Of a stretch of 36,635 nucleotides of DNA, positions 11,001 to 18,197 are shown in pieces. A program made the position numbers and the translations under genes. Every line of letters starts with the position of its first letter. Positions within the stretch are counted from its first letter, which is position 1. Location of the stretch: contig RPFO01000286.1 of NCBI GenBank assembly GCA_009746045.1, forward strand, positions 1-36,635, in the 5' to 3' direction. The DNA comes from Mesostigma viride (lineage: Eukaryota; Streptophyta; Mesostigmatophyceae; Mesostigmatales; Mesostigmataceae). The notes under the pieces were generated by a model. That model searched no databases, was not told the DNA's origin, and was given only the letters and a program-made list of their open reading frames with translations.

Positions 11001-14000
11001 ATGTTGGGGCAGTAGCGGGTGGGCAGTTGATGTTGCGACTGAGCAGGGGGGTGATAGCGAAGGGTGATGATACCGTAGTGGTCAAAATCACTTTGCGAAT
11101 AATTACTTTGCGACCCCAAAACAAGGTGAAATTTATAGTTTGCTACCCAAAACGAAGGCAAAGTTTTAGTTTTGCAAGCCGATCGACTTGTTTGTGGTCA
11201 GTGGCTTGGGTCTCACCGACTTCATATCCATTGGCCCCCTTTCTATGTAACCCAACTACCCAACTGACGAACTTGATTGATCCATTGGGTAGCACTGATT
11301 AAATAGCTAGGCTTGGGGCTGTGCGGCGCGGCGCAGGCGCGGCGCGGTAACATTTGCGCTTTGCGACCCAAAATGAAGCCCATTAATAGCAGTTTGGGAG
11401 GTCGATTCGCAAACAATGAGACGCAAAGTGATTTTGACCACTACGGTAGTTGGCCCAGGGCCCTCCATGTGCCAGGGCGGATGCCGCAGCTCTCTATAAT
11501 TGGAATCCAGGTACAGCAAAATGGCTGACTTGCCATGCGATAATGCTAATAATTGCAACCCAGCTACAGCAAAGTGGCTGCCTTGCAACGCTCAAGTGCT
11601 AACAAGCTATATGCCATAATCCAACCAGAGCAAAACAGCCGCCTTGCGACGCTAGAGTGCCTGCACCATGTTCACGACACGCCTTACCTTGGAATGTGTC
11701 CTGAAGACCTGCTCGCTTGGGGTGTACGGCTTGGCAGCTAGAAGGCAAGTCTAACATCGAAGGGGTTGTGCTCCCCCATCTGAGGCTTTCTCTTTGCTCC
11801 AGGGGTCAGTCCAACAGGCGTGCCAGTATTGCCTTGCCTCTCACCATGGTTTATGTACGCCTTTGTGCTGTGCTTTATCCACGCCTTTGTGCTGTGCGCT
11901 ATCTTGGTTCCCCCCCCCCCCCCCCCCCCAGGGACCCCTGAGGAGCCGGTGTGGATCCACCTGAACGGCATGTGTGCGGGCGCGCACAAGTGGCTGTGGG
12001 AGGAGAGCGGGCTGGAACGGCTGGTGGTGCGTGGCGTGCGCTGTGGCACGGGGGATTGGGGGCGGGTGCCAGTGGTTGGGCTGGGGGAGGATCCAGAGTA
12101 TTGGTGACCACCCACCCACTTCTATCAAAGTGGTTGCTTTGCGTAGCTTTATGCCTGGAGGGCCGAGCGGGTTGAAACGGCGGTCTGTCGGATTCCACAT
12201 GCCTAAAAATGGAACACCGTTTCAACCTTGGAGCTGTGCTGAACCGATGGAGCTAGGCATGGCATGGACTGGTAAAGTAATAGGGCACGGCTTTGGATGC
12301 CGTTTCGCAGACGGCAAGTACGGATGTTGCTGATGTTGAATTATCAAGAAATATGCACAATATGCCCCCTGCCCCCCCCCCCCCCCCCCCCCCCACACAC
12401 ACACAATACCAGGTGGAGGCCCTCACGGCGGATGACGCGCGCCCCCGCTCGTCCTCGTTCAACTTTGGCACGCTCTTTGTCATCCGCGCGGTCAACACGG
12501 GCGGCAAGCCCGAGGACATGGTCTCCGTGAGGCTCTTCCTGCAGGTGGGTGGCGGCTCTTCCTGCCAGTGGGGGCTCACGCCATGATGGCGCCACACCCT
12601 GGAATTAAATTGTGCATTAATTAATAACCATATAAATTTTGTGTACCCCTTGGTTCTCCCGGTTCCTGTACAGTAGCGCACGGTAACTGTGAGGCTCTTC
12701 CTGCAGCTCTTTCTGCAGCTGCGGCTCTTCCTATATGTGTGTGTGGGATGTGTTTCCGATGCTGACACCGGGCACAACCTGTCTTTAGTTGCGATTGCCT
12801 TGCTCTCCTCCCCAATAGCATTTTTCCTCCTCCCCCCCCCTCCCCCCCCTTCCCTTTTTTATCGTTTTTGTGGCAAGCGGCAACGGTAATGTATACCATA
12901 CCGCATCATTCTCTGGGCCACTATGCCCACTGAGGAGGCTGGCAGCGGGAGCCAGGCGTTCGCCAACTCTATGGCAATTGGTCACTGTATACCATATTGA
13001 GTCACTGTATCCGTTTCCTTGGTCACTATACTCGTGCGCTGGTGCCCACAGCCGGAGCTACTGGTCACTGTACGGCGGCGCATGCTGGCTGCGGAGGAGG
13101 ACGTTATGGAGCCGCTGAGGAGGGGGCGCGGGCCACGCACGGGTGAGCGCATGGCCATGCCGTGTGGATGAATTGTACACATATGTATTGTAGATGTGTA
13201 CTTTTGTTAGAGAGTAGGCGGTGTGCAGTTAATCGCAATACATGTACTGTGCATGTAGTGTCAAACAATAAATCCAGGGGTAAGCACATCCATGGCTTCC
13301 CTAATGCAACTTCTAGTCAAATGATCGAACTCCAGTAATACAAATCCACTAATGTATCTTGGCTTACCAGGGCATGCTTGTCTGTGCGGGTGTATGGGTA
13401 GCCAATAGGAGCAGGGGCACGGGTAAGCGCATGCGTACCGGGGCACACCAACTGAGACAACCTACGCTAATGCTGACGCATGCGAACTGAGACAACCTAT
13501 GCGAAGGGTGACGCACGCTAACTGAGGCAACCTATGCGAAGGCTGACGCACGCTAACTGAGGCAACCTATGCGAAGGCTGACCGTGATTGTAGGTCTTAT
13601 CCTTACCCCAGTCCAGCGTGGCCTAGATACCAACCTGAACCTGTAGACCAGACCCCAACCTTGAGCCCAGGCACAACAGTTATAAGAAACCGTGGCCGAG
13701 TGGTTAAAGGGTTTCAACCTATCTCTATCCCACCCCATCCCCAACCCTAGTCAAAAGTTAACGGGTTTCAACCTATCTCTATCCCACCCCATCCCGAACC
13801 CTAGTCAAAAGTTAACGGGTTTCAACCTATCTCTATCCCACCCCATCCCCAACCCTAGTCAAAAGTTAAAGGGTTTCAACCTATCTCTATCCCACCCCAT
13901 CCCCAACCCTAGTCAAAAGTTAACCTGGACTGGTCCGCCCTAACCCAAACACTTTTTCTACCCGCACCCTCCGCCCTACCTATGCAACATCTACGCGATC

Positions 14001-17000
14001 GTGGCCCCCTTGCAAGAGGCGTGTGGCCCCCCAGGCCCAAACCGCACAATGCCGAAAGTCCCACAGGCGGCCAAGAACCCCATTCTTGGGTCATGCTCTT
14101 AAGCATCATCTTTAGGGGGTAACCGGGGGCCATGATCAGACAGGGCAGGCCATGATCGGACAGGGCAGGCCACGGTCGCATAAACGCTTCCTATGCCCCT
14201 TTCCTGTACTGTGGCTTGGCAAAGCAACCCCTTGCTTGCAATAATGCTGCCAAACTCGTTCCTGTTGCAATTACAAGAATGTGGCTACGGTTTCGTTCCT
14301 ATCGCAATTAAAAGAATACGGCTACGGTTTCGCAAGAGCAACTTCTACAGCGTTGCTAAGGGGTTGGTTAACCATTCTTGTTGTACGCAAGAGCAAACCC
14401 TACTTGGGTGGTGGCCCCCTGCCCACATCTTCCCTTTCCTTGCAAGCAATGTCGCGAATTGGCTCGATCCCTCCCACGTGTTGAGCCGGTGGAACCTGTT
14501 GGGTCCCATGCACTCTCTGCCCTTGTCGGCCACCCTTAACTTAATGTGTCGTCTCCTACGTGCGTGTTCTTGTCGACACTCCCCCTACCACCCATCCTTT
14601 CTTTCCCCCTATCTTCCTTATCTACGTTGCCACCTTACCCCACCTGAATTTCCCCACACGCACACCCCGATATTGCCACCCACCATCGGACTCCTCCATT
14701 GCTTCATTTCTTCCCGTACTCAACGGTCCTACCCCCCCACCCGCCGTTCCCCCTCCCCTTGCCACCCATACTGCATTTTCCCCAGCCGCGGGCGTGGCGG
14801 TGCTCCTGGTGGAGAAGTGCACGCTGCGCATGGGGCCCGTGGTGGGCGAGATGGAGGACCTGCTGGACAGCATCGAGCACGAGTGGGTGGAGAAGGGCAA
14901 CAGCGAGGCGCTCAGCAACGACCTGGGCAACCTGCGCCGACGCGTCGTGCAGATGCGGCGCTACATCCAGGTGCGGGCGACAGCAGAGCGGGGCAGATAT
15001 GTGCTGGTTGGGCAGCTTGTTCCTGGTTGGGTACGGCAATCACAAAGGTGCATGGTTGTGTGCGGTCATGGCCGAACGTTTATCAGCGTGCCATGACATG
15101 GGGGAAAGGGGGGTTTCTGTCCTCAGATTGGGTTCCACTGTCAGAATATGTTACAATGTAGGCATGTGTTACAATGTCGGAGTGTGTCCCAGTGTCTGTG
15201 CCATGACCGTGGGACGGAGGCTTCCTTGGAAATATCTGTGTTAACATTTGATGGTGATAACATTCGTGCAAGGGCCGCGCCATGGAAGTTTCCGTTCCTT
15301 GATGCCCGCAGCCACCTATTTTCTTCCTTTGCGCCCCTTGCCGCTACCCCACCATTTTCGCAAGCGAACTTTGGGTTTCTTTGCGAAGCTGTCCCCATCC
15401 GCTCCTGGATCGAATGCCCCCTCCCCTTCCACGTGTTGAGGATGTGATTCACTAATCCCTAAACGCCTGCTTCTCTAATAGGATGCCCCCCTACCCTTAA
15501 GGCCCCGCCGCAGATGACTTCCCCCCGATTCCCCCCCTCCCCCTTTTTCCTCTCCCCCTGGCCCCAACTCAGTGCCGCGCCCCGCCCATTTCCGCTTCCT
15601 TGCCTGACACGAAGAAACGTTTTCCTTGCTGTCGTTACTCGTCAACCTGTCGTTACCCAACATGTGACGTCCTCCCCTTCACCCGAGCCCTGGCGCGACA
15701 CATATGTCTGTTTGATGTTTGTGACAGCCCGCCCTTGGCGCCATGCGGCTTCCCCTCTCCCCCCGCCCACTCATTCCCGTCCACCTATTCCTTTTGGCCC
15801 CCTTCCCCCCCCCCGCCACTGCGCGCCGCAGCGAGATGCCCTGCACATCTATGCCCCACGCCCTACCCATCTGTTTCTTGAAAGCGGCTGCCCCCCACGT
15901 CACTTCCTTACGATCCCTTCCCCCGACGCCCTCTCCCCGCGTTTCCTCGCAGCCGCAACGCGGCACGTTGGTGGATACATGTGATCAGAAGCCTTTGCCC
16001 TTCCTTGACTCTGTGCCCACCCCCAGGAAATTGTGTTGGCCTCTCCCTTTCCCCCTGTTTTGTCTCTCTCCCCCCCCCCAGCCACAACGCGACGCGCTGG
16101 TGGACCTGCTGGTGGAGGACAGCGAGGCGCCCGAGTGGCACGAGTGGCACCGGCAGCGTCTGCGGGAGGTGACCAACTCGACCACCCGCATGATGGAAGA
16201 CCTTGCGGTGGTGTGGGAGAGGAGCAACGTGCTGCATGTGAGTCCCGGTGGTGCATCCCATAGTTGGCAAAGTCGATGGTTAATTAGATGCACTTGCAGC
16301 TTCTTTCCGCCCATTTGCGTGCTTGTCAAGGGCCGGCTCATGACAAATTGTTACAGGAATGGATACATCAAGGTGTTAAACTGGACATGGTGTTGAGTTG
16401 CTCAGGGAGATTGAAATTTTTTTGTAGCCATTTTGTAGGTACTAATAAGTGTGCTTTCAACATTGTTCAAGTGCAACATCGTAAACATAAATTATGCCTT
16501 GGCGTGGGGACATGTTTTAATAAACCGAAAACAAGGTTTAGGGTCGCTTGGGCGATCGTGCCCCAACGGTCTTTATGGCAGCTTTCTTTAGCGTATTGGC
16601 CTGTATCCTCAGCAATTGAGGTGAAAGTTTCCTTCACGTAGTTCCCTGTTCCTTCCTGTTCCATCGGTCTTCAGTGCTTAGGACCCCGCTGCAATAGCGA
16701 GGAACGGCGTCGGGAAATATGTATTTTGGGTTGCTTGGTGATCGTGTTCCAATGGTCTGTGGTGCTTTCAACCGCTGCGATAGCTAGGGCTGGCCTGTGG
16801 GAAGCATCGATGGTCTGTTTGGCAGGCCCCATGGGCGAAAGAGTAAATACCGCACAGCTTTGTTTTCACGGCATTCATGCTGCACCTGACCTTATTAGGC
16901 TTTCAAAACCCCATGCACAACCGCATGTTCCGGCGGTGAGCCCAGCTCACACCACATTGTGGTGTGACCCCCCTGCCTTCCCTTTCCTTATGATCATGCA

Positions 17001-18197
17001 AGGTGAATAGCTGTACGGCTGCATGCCTTCCCCTCTCTACAGCGAGAATGGTTGAAGCTATGGTAGTAACTTCTTTTCTCTTGGAACGCACCTGCAGTCT
17101 GGATATTTTTTTCGTTTCCTTTTCAGAACGAGATAAACAGGTCCATTTCTCCACCGGAGTTGAAACATGTATTCCAGGGTGGGAGGGAGGGGAAAGAAAC
17201 AATTGCGGATCATTGCCTGCCTAGCTTGCTTAAGGCATGGCCCGCCGACACACAAGCTGACATCATCCTAAATTAAGTAACACCGGCATGCGTCACACGC
17301 CGGCCTGAACAGTGCTGAAAACGCCACTACAAACAACGTGGCCACGCACCCCCAGGCTAGTGCGTTAACCGTACAGGGAGTTGTACAAGGTTCCCAACAT
17401 TGACAAACATAAAACTCGCCCATGATCAGCCCCTTGGGCCGGTCCGAATCCATTATACAATAACTAATCAGGGCTTACTAAAGAGTCCAAATCAGCCAAA
17501 GATTCGTTAAGCAACCAGCCGACCCTACAGGTCCCCACCTAACCTCAGCTGGTGCAACCAAACACGAATCTTTGCAAGCAAGTCGTATAAAACCTACAAT
17601 TAATTTTCTCGGACCGCTAATTAATAGCCACCGACCCTTATAAACAACCGGGTCATCCAAGGAAAATTCGGGCGAGCAGGAAACCCTTTGTACAGATCAA
17701 GTTAGTCAGCCCATGTCGCAGACAGCCTTCCACATCCAGGCCAAGGCATGGCGGCCTTATCTTTCCCGCATGCGTTAATTAAACTATATTCAGAGAAAAC
17801 CGATTCATTTCCTCCTGCTATTTTTCTATATTAAATCCTCAGAAGGAGATGATTGGTTTACCTCACTGACTTGAATAGTGCCTTGATCTATCTCCTTCCC
17901 CGTTCCTCCTCTTTTTTTTTCAATTCTTTTTTCTTTCATTCTCAGGAAGAAATGAAGAGCCTCGCAGCGGAGCACCAGGGCAAGCGCCTCTACATCATGA
18001 CCATGATGACGGCCGTGTTCCTGCCGCTGACGTTTGTCACGGGGCTGCTTGGGATCAATGTGGGGGGGATCCCCTTCCGCGGTGGCCCGACTGAGAACAA
18101 CGAGGGCTTCTGGGTCGTCGTGTGCGTGTGTGCTTGCATCGTCGTGCTTGAGCTGCTCATCATGAAGATGCTCGGCTGGATGCAGTCGGGCCGATAA
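8034..18197 (+). CDS. ZntB/CorA-family divalent metal transporter (eight exons, 762 aa)
   Basis: Exons: 8034-9206, 10315-10519, 11932-12026, 12413-12544, 13052-13142, 14786-14970, 16082-16237, 17946-18197. All introns are GT-AG and phases close throughout (0,1,0,0,1,0,0). Residues 1-~415 (exon 1 and early exon 2) are a Ser/Pro/Thr-rich, disordered-looking extension. The ZntB domain begins in exon 2 (LIFGFRLDGSGGAKNITL, ~435) and continues with WIHLNG and KWLWEESGLERLV (exon 3), VEALTADDARPR (exon 4), TVRRRM and GRGPRT (exon 5), the cytoplasmic helices (exons 6-7; MRRYIQ/PQRDAL junction) and the membrane domain (exon 8). TM1 is ~695-714, TM2 ~734-755. The family signature after TM1 is GIN (715-717) in LLGINVGGIP, the ZntB-type variant of the CorA GMN filter. 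Homologues form pentameric Zn/Mg-type channels or transporters; the substrate here is not shown by sequence. Start at 8034 is tentative: an in-frame ATG at 8079 has a stronger context. Confidence 0.92.
9335..9356. repeat. (TCT)n microsatellite in transporter intron 1
   Basis: Seven TCT units shortly after the exon 1 donor (ACG/GTACGT at 9206/9207). Confidence 0.95.
9648..9880. repeat. ~30-bp pyrimidine-rich minisatellite in intron 1
   Basis: About 7-8 degenerate units built from TTCCTTCTTGTTCCTTGTTA and TTCATTATCG. Open frames through it (Phe/Leu/Ser/Tyr-rich) are repeat artefacts. Confidence 0.92.
9981..10013 (+). repeat. Degenerate copy of the exon 2 start (echo 1) in intron 1
   Basis: TCGCTGGGCGAGTCAGGCTC directly follows an AG (CACCAG), like a real acceptor. 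It matches the second copy at 10081 at 25 of 32 positions and resembles the true exon 2 start at 10315. Conceptual reading is SLGESGSRLA, against PLSKQKSQLE in the exon. Confidence 0.5.
10052..10110 (+). repeat. Degenerate copy of the exon 2 start and its acceptor region (echo 2)
   Basis: CCGCTGGGCAAGCAAGGCTC at 10081 aligns to CCGCTCAGCAAGCAAAAGTC at 10315 (about 19 of 30 over a longer span). The 22 bases before it (CCCCTTTGCACTCCCGCC...) align to CCCCTTCGCCTACCCATC... before exon 2. Reading is PLGKQGSTLG. The acceptor AG has become AC. Confidence 0.55.
10110..10267. repeat. Degenerate 16-20 bp minisatellite in intron 1
   Basis: Repeated variants of TTGCTGTATAACTACATGCT and TGCATAACT fill the space between echo 2 and the exon 2 acceptor. 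Confidence 0.75.
11071..11448. mobile_element. MITE-like element with perfect 27-bp inverted repeats (intron 2)
   Basis: 11071-11097 and 11422-11448 are exact reverse complements; the left end reads TACCGTAGTGGTCAAAATCA. Treating the outermost TA as a duplicated target leaves CCGTAGTGG... termini, an arrangement seen in Tc1/mariner/Stowaway-type elements. Subterminal direct copies of CTTTGCGACCC(C)AAAA sit inside both ends (about 11105 and 11361). Total length is about 378 bp with no coding frame, so it is non-autonomous. Superfamily is inferred only from the TA flank. Confidence 0.72.
11495..11661. repeat. ~55-60 bp degenerate tandem repeat in intron 2
   Basis: Three diverged units around CCAGSTACAGCAAARTGGCTG followed by CTTGC, at about 11504, 11557 and 11620. 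Confidence 0.65.
11857..11904. repeat. 24-bp tandem duplication before exon 3
   Basis: ACGCCTTTGTGCTGTGC occurs at 11857 and 11881, just before the 20-C run that forms the exon 3 polypyrimidine tract. Confidence 0.85.
11910..11929 (+). other. 20-C polypyrimidine tract at the exon 3 acceptor
   Basis: Twenty consecutive C bases abut the acceptor AG (11930-11931) of exon 3. A pure C tract, instead of a T-rich one, is unusual and could form an i-motif, with a G-quadruplex on the other strand. Confidence 0.85.
12165..12181 (+). repeat. Degenerate copy of the exon 3 end (echo) in intron 3
   Basis: GAGCGGGTTGAAACGGC matches GAGCGGGCTGGAACGGC at 12005-12021 in exon 3 (15 of 17), offset by exactly 160 bp. 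In the exon frame the copy reads SGLKR against SGLER. Part of it, GGTTGAAACGG (12170-12180), also recurs inverted at 12217-12227. Confidence 0.5.
12372..12406 (+). other. 23-C run plus (AC)n tract at the exon 4 acceptor
   Basis: Twenty-three C bases, then an AC dinucleotide run, then AATACCAG and exon 4 at 12413. This is the second acceptor in the gene fed by a long C homopolymer. Confidence 0.85.
12689..12732 (+). repeat. Copy of the exon 4 end (echo) in intron 4
   Basis: GTGAGGCTCTTCCTGCAG is an exact 18-base copy of the last 18 bases of exon 4 (12527-12544). A further 12-base copy, GCGGCTCTTCCT, is at 12552-12563 and 12721-12732. The GT donor following the exon is replaced by CT in the copy. 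Confidence 0.75.
12981..13030 (+). repeat. Short echoes of the exon 5 start in intron 4
   Basis: GTCACTGTAT at 12981 and 13001 and GTCACTATAC at 13022 resemble GTCACTGTACGG inside exon 5 (13064), at roughly 20-bp steps. Short matches, so weaker than the other copies. Confidence 0.35.
13416..13433 (+). repeat. Copy of the exon 5 donor site (echo) in intron 5
   Basis: GGCACGGGTAAGCGCATG matches CGCACGGGTGAGCGCATG at 13136-13153, which spans the exon 5/intron 5 junction (16 of 18), 280 bp downstream. The copy keeps a usable GTAAG donor. Confidence 0.6.
13450..13585. repeat. 35-bp minisatellite, ~3.9 copies (intron 5)
   Basis: Units start at 13450, 13485, 13520 and 13555 with AACTGAGRCAACCTAYGC and end GACGCACGCT. 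Confidence 0.95.
13687..13708 (+). other. tRNA D-arm/A-box-like fragment
   Basis: AACCGTGGCCGAGTGGTTAA matches the A-box and D-arm of class II (Ser/Leu) tRNAs, as in tRNA-derived SINE heads. No acceptor stem, anticodon arm or matching 3' half follows, so it is a remnant or a chance match. Confidence 0.3.
13709..13924. repeat. 54-bp minisatellite, exactly four copies (intron 5)
   Basis: Four near-identical 54-base units beginning GGGTTTCAACCTATCTCTAT and ending AGTCAAAAGTTAAC. The unit begins inside the tRNA-like fragment's last bases (GTTAAAGGGTTTC). Confidence 0.96.
14257..14332. repeat. 37-bp tandem duplication (intron 5)
   Basis: CGTTCCTGTTGCAATTACAA and CGTTCCTATCGCAATTAAAA begin two adjacent units that both end GGCTACGGTTT. 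Confidence 0.9.
15826..15978 (+). repeat. Two degenerate copies of the exon 7 start in intron 6, ~128 bp apart
   Basis: At 15826, CCGCAGCGAGATGCCCTG differs from exon 7 (CCACAACGCGACGCGCTG, 16082) at five positions, all third codon positions, so both read PQRDAL. At 15953, CCGCAACGCGGCACGTTGG, directly after an AG, matches the exon at 19 of the first 23 bases and reads PQRGTLVD. Start spacing is 127 and 129 bp. Each copy is preceded by a C/T-rich stretch like that before the real exon, so the repeat seems to include the 3' splice-site region. Confidence 0.6.
16947..16967. other. 9-bp perfect hairpin in intron 7
   Basis: TCACACCAC-ATT-GTGGTGTGA. No known role. Confidence 0.6.

Noticed and set aside
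13687-13770. Functional tRNA-Ser or tRNA-Leu gene
   Set aside because: Only the D-arm matches; no acceptor stem pairing, anticodon arm or T-arm can be found downstream.
13709-13924. Interstitial telomere (AACCCTAG strings)
   Set aside because: The string occurs once per 54-bp unit and is not a contiguous telomeric heptamer array.
14193-15161. 322-codon plus frame overlapping exon 6
   Set aside because: It runs from intron 5 through exon 6 in a different frame from the conserved one.
17127-17178. Possible extra exon of the transporter gene (NEINRSISPPELKHVFQ) after TTTTCAG
   Set aside because: Exons 7 and 8 already join in phase and give exactly the family's usual spacing between the helix and TM1. 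The candidate's donor would break the phase. It may be a weak echo of the exon 8 start (EEMKSL).
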